Source: Hordeum vulgare subsp. vulgare
Lineage: Eukaryota; Streptophyta; Magnoliopsida; Poales; Poaceae
DNA length: 64,000 bases
Direction: 5' to 3'
NCBI RefSeq assembly: GCF_904849725.1
Contig: NC_058522.1
Coordinates: 432,479,529-432,543,528 of the forward strand
Both the position numbers and the translations under genes were made by a program. The notes beneath the pieces were generated by a model, which was given only the letters and a program-made list of their open reading frames with translations, searched no databases and was not told the DNA's origin. Every line of letters begins with the position of its first letter. Within the stretch, counting starts at the first letter, position 1. This document shows positions 46,502 through 57,488 of this stretch, one piece after another.

Positions 46502-47991
46502 TGTAGGATCGAAAGTATGTCTAGAGGGGGGTGATTTGACTACTTAACAAGATAAAACTTAGTCTTTCCCTATTTTAGTTGTGGGCCAGTTTTAGCAATT
46601 ATGACTAGTCGAGTACACCCTACACATGCACATCTAAGAGTATAGAAGCGGAAAGTAAGACATGTAAATGTAAAGTAGAGGGTAAGGTAGGGAGATCAAA
46701 CGCAAACGTTGACACGATGATTTTTGGCATGTTTCCGATAGGTGGCGCTATCATACGTCCATGTTAATGGAGACTTCAACTCACAGAGGGTAATGGCTGC
46801 GAGAGTCCACACAGGGCTCCACCCACAATGGGTCCACAAAGAAGTGGCATTGTCTATTCCACCACGGCTTCCATCCACACACGACTAGCCTCACTCACTG
46901 TAGTTCTACATGAAGTAGGCGATCTCCTTGCCCTTACAAACATCTTGCTTCAACTCCACTACACGATGTAGGAGGTTCCCAAGCGACATCTAACCAATCT
47001 AGGAGGCACCACCCTCCAAAAGGTAATAGACATGGTAGAATGATGAACGCCTTGCTCTTGTGCTTCTAAAGATAATCTCCTCAACAATCAATCACTCTCT
47101 CTCAGATTTAGCTGGGCTGGGAGAGATTGATCTTGTGGAAAGCAACTTGGGGAGGCTAGAAATCAAGGTTCAAATGGTTGGAATGGAATCTCTTGATCTC
47201 AACACATGAGTAGGTAGCTCTCTCTCGGAAAAATGGATGTGGAAAGTGTAAGTGTGTTCTGAGTGCTTCCTCTCTAAATGAGAGGTTGGTGGAGGGGTAT
47301 ATATAGGCATCCCCCAAAAATCCAACTGTTACAACATTATTGCCCAACTCGGTGGTACCGGGTTGCACTAAATGTGGCAACTTTTGAATTCTGAGTGAGA
47401 CCAATATAGGAATCTCGGTGGTACTGATACGATGACCTAGACCGATTTCCAAATCTCGGTGAGACCGATTTCAAACTCAGAAATTCCAATTCTTGAAATC
47501 TTCTCAACAAAAAGTGGGTCACCGAATCTCGGTGGCACTCATGTGGAAGTTGGTGGTACCGAGATGGTAGGGTTTGGCATATGATATGTCAAGTGTAAAA
47601 TTGGTAGGGCCGAGTGGAAATAGTTGGTGGCACCGATTTTGAGGTTCAGGTTTGGACACAGATATTTTGTGGGCAAATGACTTAGTATTTTTGGTGGCAA
47701 CCTCTAAGCACTTGAGAAACCAATTCATCATAATACCTCACCCCCTTTTAATGGTATTGGCTTTCCTATGGACTTAATGTGATTTATAACAAATGTCAAA
47801 TGTAGAGTCTTCTTGCTTGAAGCTTGAGCCAATCCTATTCATTTCCTTGCATCAAGGGGTTTCTCCTCACAATCCTATAGCCAAAGCATCTTTGAACTTT
47901 TCTGAAATATACTTGAGTACACTCATTAGTCCAATGATGCATATGTTGTGATTAATTACCAAAACCACCTTAGGGAGCAATTGTGCAATCA
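46502..47991 (-). repeat. 3' LTR of the minus-strand element
   Basis: Termini on the minus strand are TGATTGCACA...TCCTACA. It is inserted into the E3 3' LTR; left flank ttata (46497-46501). Confidence 0.7.
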
Positions 47992-48598
47992 GTCTCCCCC
48001 TTTTTGGTAATTGATGACAACATATGGATCAAAGCTTCGACAAAATATATAATGAGTGATTAGCATTGATGCTTTGAGAAGTATGTGAAAAGAAAGAGCT
48101 CCCCCTAAATTTGAGCATTATTTTAAATTTGCGTTTGAATGCAAATGCACAATTGATTAGAATCATGGGTTACTCTTTCATGTCACATACAACTTGGTGG
48201 TGCGCATAAATGATATGAATGAATAGTAATGCACATAACACCAAACAAGCAAGTGAATGAGCATCATGTAGATAGCTCAAAGATAATAACATGGTAGCAT
48301 TAAACAATCAAAGCATGTGATCAAGCACTCATCTAAACGGATAAAGTCATACAAAAGACAAAAAATTGAAAAACCAAATGAGAGCAAATAAAGTGCAAAG
48401 CTCTCCCTCTCGAAGCCCTATTTGATCTATATACTCCCCCCCTTTGGTAACAAGTTACCAAAAAGTTCAAAGGTCTAGAACTAAGCGTCTCTTTGGGCAC
48501 AATCTCCTACGATAGCTGAGAATGGAGTGGACAAGAGAGCACCGGCAAAGTCTTCTCCGGAAGTCACTGGACCTGGAGGTGTAGACATTGGAGGTGCA
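46502..48598 (-). mobile_element. 3' part of a minus-strand, probably Copia, LTR element
   Basis: An LTR of 1490 bp (46502-47991) starts TGTAGGATCGAAAG and ends ...GTGCAATCA on the plus strand. On the minus strand AAAAAGGGGGAGAC lies right before the LTR start at 47991. That is a polypurine tract, so this is the 3' LTR and 47992-48598 is the end of the interior. No coding sequence is visible. The LTR resembles an abundant Triticeae type that I associate with Maximus/Claudia Copia elements, from memory and unverified. It is cut at 48599 by the next element. Inside the LTR (47340-47640) there are several degenerate TCGGTGG.ACCGA palindromes. Confidence 0.65.
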
Positions 48599-50091
48599 TG
48601 ATACGTCTCCAACGTATCTATAATTTTTTATGGTTCCATGCTATTATCTTGTCAAACTTTGGATGTTTCGTGTGCCTTTTATATCTTTTTGGGGACTAAC
48701 TTATTAACTCAATGCCAAGTGCCAGTTCCTGTTGTTTCCATGTTTTTGACCCTTTTCAGAGGAGAATATTAAACGGAGTCCAAACGGAATAAAACCTCCG
48801 AAAAGATTTTTTCCGAAACAGAAGATACGGAAGGCGCGTGAGAACCAAGGCAGATGCCACCAGGGGAGGCCACAAGCCCCCTAGGCACGGCCAGGGGGCC
48901 CGTGCCTAGCAGGCTTATGGGCCCCCTGTGGCTCGTCTGCTCTACTTCTTCCGCCTATAAATCCCCGAAAAATCCAAAACCACGAGAGAGATCCACGAAA
49001 ATACATTTCAGCCGCCGCAAGCTTCTGTCTCCGCAAGATCCCATCTGGGGCACATTCTGGTGCCCTGCCGGAGGGGGGATTCAAACACGGAGGGCTTCTT
49101 CATCAACACCATTGCCTCTCCGATGATGTGTGAGTAGTTCACCATAGACCTTCGGGTCCATAGCTAGTAGCTAGATGGCTTCTTCTCTCTCTTGGATCTT
49201 CAATACAAAGTTCTCCATGATCTTCATGGAGATCTATCCAATGTAATCTTCTTTTGCGGTGTGTTTGTTGAGATCTGATGAATTGTGGATTTACGATCAG
49301 ATTATCTATGAATCTTATTAGAGTTTATTCTGATCTCTTATATACATGATTTCATATCCTTGTAATTCTCTTCGAGTTGTGGGTTTTGTTTGGCCAACTT
49401 GATCTATGATTCTTGCAATGGGAGAAGTGCTTGGTTTTGGGTTCATACCGTGCGATGACCTCACCCAGTGACAGAAGGGGTAGCGAGGCACGCATCATGT
49501 TGTTGCCATCAAGGGTAAAAAGATGGGGTTTATATCTATTGCATGAATTTATCCCTCTACATCATATCATCTTGCTTAAAGCGTTACTCTGTTTGTTATG
49601 AACTCAATACACTAGATGCATGCTGGATAGCATTCGATGTGTGGAGTAATAGTAGTAGATGCAGAAAGTATCGGTCTACTTTTCTCGGGCGTGATGCATA
49701 TATGTATGATCATTGCCTTAGATATCGTCATGACTTTGCGCGGTTCTATCAATTGCTTGACAGTAATTCGTTCACCCGTCGTAATATTTGCTATCATGAG
49801 AGAAGCCTCTAGTGAACACTATGGCCCCCGGGTCTACTTCACATCATATTTTCAGCCCTACACTTTTACTTTGTTGCACTTTCCGCCTTCAGATCTCACC
49901 TTGCAATCAATCGTGAAGGGATTGACAACCCCTTTGTAGCGTTGGGTGCAAGTTTGCTGTTTATGCGTAGGTACTTTGGAGACTTGCCTTGATACTCCTA
50001 CTGGATTGATACCTTGGTTCTCAAACTGAGGGAAATACTTACTGCTATTCTGCTGCATCACCCTTTCCTCTTCAACGGAAAAACCAACGCA
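48599..50091 (+). repeat. E5 5' LTR
   Basis: 1493 bp, TGATACGTCTCCAACGTATC...CCAACGCA. TATAAAT lies at 48956-48962 after a GC-rich run. Confidence 0.9.
48956..48962 (+). promoter_or_regulatory. TATA box of E5 LTR
   Basis: TATAAAT in the context CCGCCTATAAATCCCC. It is conserved at 52489-52495 and 57848-57854 in the two other LTRs of this family. Confidence 0.7.
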
Positions 50092-50118
50092 AGCTCAAGA
50101 GGTAGCAATAAGAGTTTC

Positions 50119-50254
50119 TGTCGCCGTTGCCGGGGAGGATCAATTCAAGAATAATTTCTCGTCAATGTGCCAATTTCTGGCGCCGTTGCCGGAGAGGATC
50201 AAGTTAAGAATAGTTTCCCGTCAACGTGCCAATTTCTGGCGCCGTTGCTGGGGA
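50119..50254 (+). repeat. E5 primer-binding site in three tandem copies, 59-bp period
   Basis: PBS-like 18-mers begin at 50119 (TGTCGCCGTTGCCGGGGA), 50178 (TGGCGCCGTTGCCGGAGA) and 50237 (TGGCGCCGTTGCTGGGGA), exactly 59 bp apart. Each has one mismatch to the tRNA-Asp complement, and the spacers are related (ATCAA.T.AAGAATA...CGTCAA.GTGCCAATTTC). Confidence 0.85.
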
Positions 50255-50433
50255 GCATCAAGTGAAGCTTATCCATGTAAGTGTCGCAAACTCATCTCTT
50301 GCATTTACTTTTTTTTCCTCTCGTTTTCCTCTCCCGCACTTCTGAAAAACAAAAAAATTTGCCTTTTTCGTTCGCCCTTTTCTTTCGCTTGCTTTCTGTT
50401 CGCTTGTGTGGTTGTCTTCTTGCTCAAGTCACC

Positions 50434-52129
50434 ATGACTGAAAACACCAAACTTTGTGACTTCTCGAATACTAATAATAATGATTTTATTAGTACTCTGA
50501 TTGCTCCCGCCACTAGTGCGGAATCATATGAAATCAATGCTGCTTTGCTGAATCTTGTTACGAAAGAGCAATTCTCCGGCCTTCCTAGTGAAGATGTCGC
50601 ATCCCATCTTAATACCTTCATTGAGTTATGCGATATGAAAAAGAAGAAAGATGTGGATAATGATGTGATTAAATTGAAGCTATTTCCGTTCTCATTGCGA
50701 GATCGAGCAAAATCTTGGTTTTCATCTTTGCCCAAAAATAGTATTGATTCTTGGAACAAGTGCAACGATGCTTATATATCCAAGTATTTTTCGCCAGCTA
50801 AGATTATCTCTCTCCGTAATGGTATCATGAATTTTAAGCAACTTGATCATGAACATGTTGCACAATCTTGGGAAAGAATGAAATTGATGATTAGGAATTG
50901 TCCCGCTCATGGCTTGAGTCTTTGGATGATTATACAAATCTTTTGCGCTGGTTTGAATTTTCCTTCTAGAAATATCTTGGACTCCACCTCTTGTGGAACC
51001 TTCACGGAAATTGCATTAGGAGAAGCCACAAAACTCCTAGACAATATCATGACAAACTATTCTCAGTGGCACACTGAAAGGTCACCTACTAGTAAAAAGG
51101 TACACGTTATAGAAGAAATTAACTCATTGAGTGATGAGATGGATGAGTTAATGAAATTGTTTGCTAGTAAAGGTGCTCCTTTAGATCCAAATGATATGCC
51201 CTTGTCTTCCTTGATTGAGAGTAGCAATGAAAACTTGGATGTTAATTTTGTTTGTAGGAATAATTTTGGCACCAACAATGCTTTTAGAGGAAAATATATT
51301 CCTAGGCCTTTTCCTAGTAATCCCTCTAATAACTTTGGCAACTCCTACAACAATGCTCATGGAAATTACAATAAATTACCCTCTTATCTAGAGAGTAATA
51401 TCAAAGAGTTTATCAACTCGCAAAAGATTTTCAATGCGTCCGTAGAAGAAAAACTACTCAAAATTGATGATTTTGCTAGGAGCGTTGATGGAATGTCTAT
51501 TGATATTGATGCTTTGAAAGTTAGATGTGCTCCTCCAAAGATCAATATGGATGAAACTTTGAAAGCTATGCGTGTTTCCATGAATGAGAGTAAAGAAAGA
51601 ACCGCCCAAATTCGTGCTAGACATGAATGGCTTAAAAAGGCGTGTTCTCGTGATGAGAATCACGAAGATCTTAAAGTGCTTGGTGTGACTCCCATTGAAT
51701 CCTTGTTTTCTAGCGTCAAACCTAATGATGATGGGGCTGGATATGAATCCACTTTGGTGGAGAAACGCTCCAGTGATTCGGAGTCTATCTATCTTGATGC
51801 TAAAAGCATTAAAACTGGAGTAGAGGATATCAAAACTTTGAGTAGGAATGAAACTACGACTTTGGATTTCAAGGAATTCAATTATGATAGTTTCTCTTTG
51901 ATTGAATGTATTCCCTTGATCCAATCCATGCTAAACTCTCCACACGCTTATAGCCAAAACAAGGCCTTTACCAATCATATCGTCGAAGCTATGATGAAAT
52001 CTCTTGAAGAGAAACTTGAATTGGAAATTTCTATTCCTAGAAAACTTCAGGATGACTGGGAACCTACTATCAAAATCAAGATCAAAAACTATGAATGCAA
52101 TGCTTTGTGTGATTTGGGTGCTAGTGTTT
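50434..52129 (+). pseudogene. E5 gag-protease ORF, cut by LTR insertion
   Basis: The ATG at 50434 (context CACCATGAC) starts MTENTKLCDFSN; upstream codons back to 50281 are leader read-through. About 565 codons are open. The gag domain (~25-200) has KLKLFPFSLRDRAKSWFSSL, AYISKYF and WERMKLMIRNCPAHGLS. A linker with Asn-rich repeats (~290-320) and a Glu/Lys-rich stretch follows. The protease starts at CDLGASV and is broken after that triplet by the LTR at 52130. No CCHC knuckle is seen. Up to the insertion it has no stop, so it was functional-looking when interrupted. The related E7 copy shows what lay downstream. Confidence 0.85.
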
Positions 52130-53621
52130 TGATACGTCTCCAATGCATCTATAATTTTTTATGGTTCCATGCTATTATCTTGTCAAACTTTGGATGTTTT
52201 GTATGTCTTTTACATCTTTTTGGGGACTAACTTATTAACTCAGTGCCAAGTGTCAGTTCCTGTTTTTTCTGTTTTTTTTGACCCTTTTCAGAGGAGAATA
52301 TTAAATGGAGTCCAAACGGAATAAAACCTCCGAAAAGATTTTTTTCCGGAACATAAGATACGGAAGGAGCTTGGGAACCAAGGCAGAGGCCACCAGGGGA
52401 GGCCACAAGCCCCCTAGGCGCGGCCACGGGGGGCGTGCCTAGCAGGCTTGTGGCCCCCCTGTGGATCGTAAGCCCTACTTCTTCCGCTTATAAATCCCCA
52501 AAAATCCCAAAACCACGGGAGAGATCCACGAAAATACTTTTCCGCCGCCGCAAGCTTGTGTCTCCGCAAGATCCCATCTAGGGCACGTTCTGGTGCCCTT
52601 CCAGAGGGGGATTCGGATACGGAGGGCTTCTTCATCAACACCATTGCCTCTCCTATGATGCGTGAGTAGTTCACCATAGACCTTCGGGTCCATAGCTAGT
52701 AGCTAGATGGCTTCTTCTCTCTCTTGGATCTTCAATACAAAGTTCTCCAAGATCTTCATGGAGATCTATCCGATGTAATCTTCTTTTGCGGTGTGTTTGT
52801 GGAGATCCGATGAATTGTGGATTTATGATCAAATTATCTATGAATCTTATTTGAGTTTCTTCTGATCTTATATGCATGATTTCATATCCTTGTAATTCTC
52901 TTCGAGTTGTGGGTTTTGTTTGGCCAACTTGATCTATGATTCTTGCAATGGGAGAAGTGCTTAGTTTTGGGTTCATACCGTGTGGTGACCTCACCCAGTG
53001 ACAGAAAGGGTAGCAAGGCACGCATCGTGTTGTTGCCATCAAGGGTAAAATGATGGGGTTTATATCTATTGCATGAATTTATCCCTCTACATTATGTCAT
53101 CTTGTTTAAGGCGTTACTCTGTTTGTCATGAACTCAATACACTAGATGCATGGTGGATAGCGGTCGATGTGTGGAGTAATAGTAGTAGACGCAGAAAGTA
53201 TCGGTCTACTTGTCTCGGACGTGATGCCTATATGTATGATCATTGCCTTAGATATCGTCATGACTTTGCGTGGTTCTATCAATTGCTCGGCAGTAATTCG
53301 TTCACCCACCGTAATATTTTCTATCTTGAGAGAAGCCTCTAGTGAACACTATGGCCCCCGGGTCTACTTCACATCATATTTTTAGTCTTACACTTTTACT
53401 TCGTTGCACTTTCCGCCTTCAAATCTCACCTTGCAATCAATCTTGAAGGGATTGACAACCCCTTTGTAGCGTTGGGTGCAATTTTGCTGTTTTTGCGTTG
53501 GTACATTGGCGCTTCGTCTTGATACTCCTACTGGATTGATACCTTGGTTCTCAAACTAAGGGAAATACTTACTGCTACTGTGGTGCATCACCCTTTCCTC
53601 TTCAAGGGAAAAACCAACGCA
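52130..53621 (+). repeat. E6 5' LTR
   Basis: 1492 bp, same family as 48599 and 57489. TATAAAT lies at 52489-52495. Confidence 0.9.
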
Positions 53622-53648
53622 AGCTCAAGAGGTAGCAAGAAGAATTTA

Positions 53649-53666
53649 TGGCGCCATTGCCGGGGA
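53649..53666 (+). other. E6 primer-binding site, tRNA-Asp type
   Basis: TGGCGCCATTGCCGGGGA, one mismatch. A second, shortened copy (TGGCACCGGGGATT) follows at about 53708. Confidence 0.8.
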
Positions 53667-53918
53667 GCATCAAGTCAAGAATATTCTTCCTTCAACATGT
53701 CAATTTCTGGCACCGGGGATTATTCTAAGTGAAGCTTATACAAGTAACTGTCGCAAACTCATCTCTTGCATTTACTTTTTTGCCTCTCGTTTTGCTCTCC
53801 CCAGTTCTGAAAAACAAAAATTTACAAATATATTTGCCTTTTTCGTTTGCCTTTCCTTTTCTTGTGTGCTATGTGCCTTCAATATGCTTGCATCTTCGCT
53901 TGCTGAAAATCTATTGAT

Positions 53919-54677
53919 ATGGACCCTCATCCACTTGTTAATCTATTTAAGAGATCCAATTATGTTGAACCAATTGCTAGTGAGTTGAGTGCACTTGACT
54001 TTCTCTATGGAGTTTTGCTTGAGATGCGTGAATCTGAAAATCGTGATGAAGAAATTTATGAAGTGATTCACGAGGGCTCCTTGAATGAAAAGCATGATTG
54101 CAATGGTTTCACTATAAATCCTATTAGTGTCAATCATGCTAAAGATATGCAAAACCCTAAGCTTGGGGATGCTAGTTTTGCTTTGTCCACTACTTGTTGC
54201 AATGATCATGATTGGGGTAATGATTTTTCGTATGATCTTGAAAATTTGTTTAAGCCTCATGATGAATATGATATTTGCAATAATCTTGAAAATGGGTTTG
54301 GAGAAGTCATGACTTTAGTTTATGATAATCCCACTATTTTTGAAGAGTGTCAATTTTACATGCATGTGGATCATGAAAAGGAGATCCTATGTGATATTTA
54401 TATTGTTGAATTTGAATATGATCCCACATGTAATTTTTATGAGAGAGGAAAATATTGTGGTAGAAACTTTCATGTTACCAAATCACCTCTCGTTATGTTG
54501 AGATTGACATTGTCTCTTTCTTCTTCCTTGCATATGGTAACTATTGGTTGTCTTGACAATTTGTTTTCCTATAAAATGCATATGCATAGGAAGTATGTTA
54601 GACTTATATATGTTTGTCACATGTTTCATGTTGCTCTCTTCGTGTCCGATTGCTATCTTTTATGTGAGCATCATTGA
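53919..54677 (+). CDS. E6 252-aa ORF of unknown function (ORF252)
   Basis: It is intact and starts MDPHPLVNLFKRSNY. It occupies the position of gag in E5 and E7, about 250 bp behind the PBS. The N-terminal two thirds are acidic and rich in Asp/Glu/Asn (LLEMRESENRDEE, NDHDWGND, PHDEYDI). Residues ~160-180 carry FEYDPTCNFYERGK and ~210-220 KMHMHRKYVRL. The C-terminus is hydrophobic (YVCHMFHVALFVSDCYLL), possibly membrane-associated. A broken homologue is in E1 (337-1182) and a diverged one in E2. I recognise no domain. It is not gag, protease, RT or integrase by motif. Codons at ~80-87 read through a copy of the polypurine motif TAAGCTTGGGGATGC. Preservation in several families suggests a role in element biology. 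Confidence 0.75.
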   Translation: MDPHPLVNLFKRSNYVEPIASELSALDFLYGVLLEMRESENRDEEIYEVIHEGSLNEKHDCNGFTINPISVNHAKDMQNPKLGDASFALSTTCCNDHDWGNDFSYDLENLFKPHDEYDICNNLENGFGEVMTLVYDNPTIFEECQFYMHVDHEKEILCDIYIVEFEYDPTCNFYERGKYCGRNFHVTKSPLVMLRLTLSLSSSLHMVTIGCLDNLFSYKMHMHRKYVRLIYVCHMFHVALFVSDCYLLCEHH

Positions 54678-55332
54678 ATTATCAATGCCTAGCTAAGGGC
54701 TTTAAACAATAGCGCTTGTTGGGAGGCAACCCAATGAATTTATCTTTGCTTTTTTGCTTTCTGTTTTGTTGTGTCCACACCATCATAATTATGTTATGAT
54801 TGTGTCTTTTGTGTTTCTTTTTGTGTTTGAGCCAAGTAAAACCTTTATGACTAGTTTGGTGATGGTTGTTTGTTCCTGCTGGAAAAAGTCACAAACTTTT
54901 CGCTCACGAAATTATTTTTCATTTTTATCCAGAAAGAGCTTTTGAGTCGATTCTTTTTGCTGCTGGTTGATATGCCAATTTCCCAAACTGTCGCAATGTT
55001 TCAGAATTTTTGAGATACCACAAGTATACGAAGTATACAGATTCCTAGAGACTGGTATGTTTTTGACAGATTCTGTTTTTGTTGTGTTGATTGCTTGTTT
55101 TGATGAAACTATGGATAGTATCGGGGGGTACTAGCCATGGAAAAGTGAGAATACAGTAATCTACCACCAATATAAATAGAAATCAAGTTTGCTACAGTAC
55201 CTAAAGAGGTGGTATTTTGTTTTCTTGTACTAATGATATCACGAGTTTCTGTTTAAGTTTTGTGTTGTGAAGTTTTCAAGTTTTGGGTGATGTTCTCATG
55301 GACAAAGGGATAAAGAGTGGAAAGAGCTAAAG

Positions 55333-55415
55333 CTTGGGGATGCCCAAGGCATCCCAAGCCAAATTCAAGGACACCAAAAAGCCTAAGCTTGGGGATGCCC
55401 CGGGAAGGCATCCCC
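55333..55415 (+). other. Two adjacent conserved stem-loops, E6
   Basis: Hairpin 1: CTTGGGGATGCC / CAA / GGCATCCCAAG (55333-55358), 11 bp with one bulged G. Hairpin 2: GGGGATGCC / CCGGGAA / GGCATCCCC (55391-55415), 9 bp perfect. The arms of the two hairpins are interchangeable, so alternative pairings are possible. Confidence 0.75.
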
Positions 55416-56610
55416 TCTTTCGTCTTCAATCCATCGGTAACATTACTTGGAGCTATATTTGTATTCACCACATGATATGTGTTTTGCTTGGAGCATCTTG
55501 TATCGTAGGAGTCTTTTCTTTTTGTTGTGTCACAATCATCCTTGGTGCACACCTTTTGAGAGAGACATGAACTCATCGTGAATTTTCTAGAATACTCATT
55601 GAGCTTCGCTTATATCTTTTGAGTTAGGCAATTTAGCTCACATGTGCTTCACTTATATCTTTTGAGCTAGATAACTTTGCTCTATGTTCTTCACTTAGAT
55701 CTTTTAGAGCACGGCGGTGTCATATTTTGAAGAAATAAGAACTCTCGATCTTCACTTATATCTTTTTGAGAGTGCTCTCTCTGAGTAACTTGGTAGTTGG
55801 CTTGTGCTATGAAAGTAGTCCCAAAGGTGATAGGCACCCAAAGAGGATACAATAAACTTCCAATTTATTGTGCATTGATTATAAAGAGAAGTTTGATTCC
55901 TCTCAATTAGTTTTGAGACATGGATTTGGTAATATTAAGAGTTATGTTAGTAGGGTGTTGTGAATCAAGAAATACTTGTGTTGAAGTTAGTGATGCCCGT
56001 AACATGCACGTATCGTGAACCGCTATGTTAGGAAGTCGGAGCATAATTGATTGTCATCCTTTGTGTTGCGGTCGGGATCGCGCGATGGTTAACACCTACC
56101 AACCCTTCCCCTAGGAGTATGCGTTTAGCACTTTGCTTCGATTACTAATAAAGACTTTCGCAATAAGTATGTGAGTTCTTCATGACTAATGTGAGTCCAT
56201 GGTATAGATGCACTTTCACCTTCCACCATTGCTAGTCTCTCTAGTGTCGCGCAACTTACGCCGGTACACAAAACCACCATATACCTTCCTCAAAACATCC
56301 ACTATACCTACCTATTATGGCATTTTCATAGCCATTCCGAGATATATTGCCATGCAACTCCCACCGTTCCGTCTCATGACATGTGTCGTCACTTTCATAT
56401 TGCCTTTGCATGATCGTAAGATAGCTAGCGAGATGTTTCAACGTCATACGCTAAGCTAGATCGTTGCACATCCCGGTACACTGCCGGAGGCATTTCCTAT
56501 AGAGTCATCATCGTTCTAAGCATTGAGCTATGAGTAAATAAAAGTGTGATGATCATCATTATTAGAGCATTGTCCCATGTGAGGAAATAAAAAAAAGGGC
56601 AAAGTTGCCC

Positions 56611-56613
<3 letters not shown>

Positions 56614-56662
<49 letters not shown>
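56614..56662. repeat. (AT)n microsatellite
   Basis: About 24 AT units. The same site in E7 (about 63236) has a short A-run instead, so the expansion is copy-specific. Confidence 0.9.
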
Positions 56663-56663
<1 letters not shown>

Positions 56664-57488
56664 GGAAAGAGGCCAAAGTGCCCAAACAAAAAAAAGAGAA
56701 AAAGAGAGAAGGGACAATGCTACTATCTTCCACACTTGTGCTTCATAATAGCACCATGTTCTTCATGATTGAGAGCCTCTTGTTTTGTCACAACCATATT
56801 CTAGTGGGAATCTTCATTATATAACTTGGCTTGTATATTCCAATGATGGGCTTCCTCAAAATTGCCCTAGGTCTTCGTGAGCAAGCAAGTTGGAGTCACA
56901 CCCACTAGTTCTCCTTTTGAGCTTTCACATACTTATAGCTCTAAGTGCATCCATTGCATGGTAATCCCTACACTTTCACATTGATATCTATTGATGGGCA
57001 TCTCCATAGCCCTTTGATACGCCGAGTTGATGTGACCATCTCCTCCTTTTTGTCTCACAACCTCCACCACACTCTATTCCACCTATAGTGCTATATCCAT
57101 GGCTCACGCTCATGTATTGCGTGAGAGTTGAAAAAGGTTTGAGAAAGTAAGAGTGGGAAAACAATTACTTAGCCAATACCGGGGTTGTACTTGATTTAAA
57201 TTAGTTGTGTGGGGATGATGGAGCATAGCTAGACTATATGATTTTGTAGGGATAATTTTCTTTGGCCTTATTATTTCGAAAGTTCATAATTACCTTGCTA
57301 GTTTGCTTGAAGTATTATTGTTTTCATGTCAATAGCAAACTATTGTTTTGAATCTTACGGATCTGAACGTTCATGTCACATGAAAGAAGTTACAAAGGAC
57401 AAATATGCTAGGTAGCATTCCACATCAAAAATTCAGTCTTTATCACTTCCCTACTCGAGGACGAGCAGGAGTTAAGCTTGGGGATGCT

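Larger units (their letters stand above)
54678..57488 (+). other. E6 non-coding 3' interior
   Basis: 2.8 kb without a supported ORF. It is closely similar to 61344-64000 of E7. Contents in order: post-ORF block (GTTGGGAGGCAACCCA, 54718-54733), ATCGGGGGGTA block (55121), two adjacent hairpins (55333-55415), TTCACTTATATCTTTT repeats (55600-55790), a conserved block near 56200-56460, an AT repeat, and the polypurine tract TTAAGCTTGGGGATGC (57473-57488) before the next LTR. The module CTACTCGAGGACGAGCAGGA precedes the tract. Confidence 0.8.

Noticed and set aside
51454..51924. 156-aa minus-strand frames inside E5 gag and E7 gag (60288-60758)
   Set aside because: Exact antisense shadows of conserved gag coding sequence.
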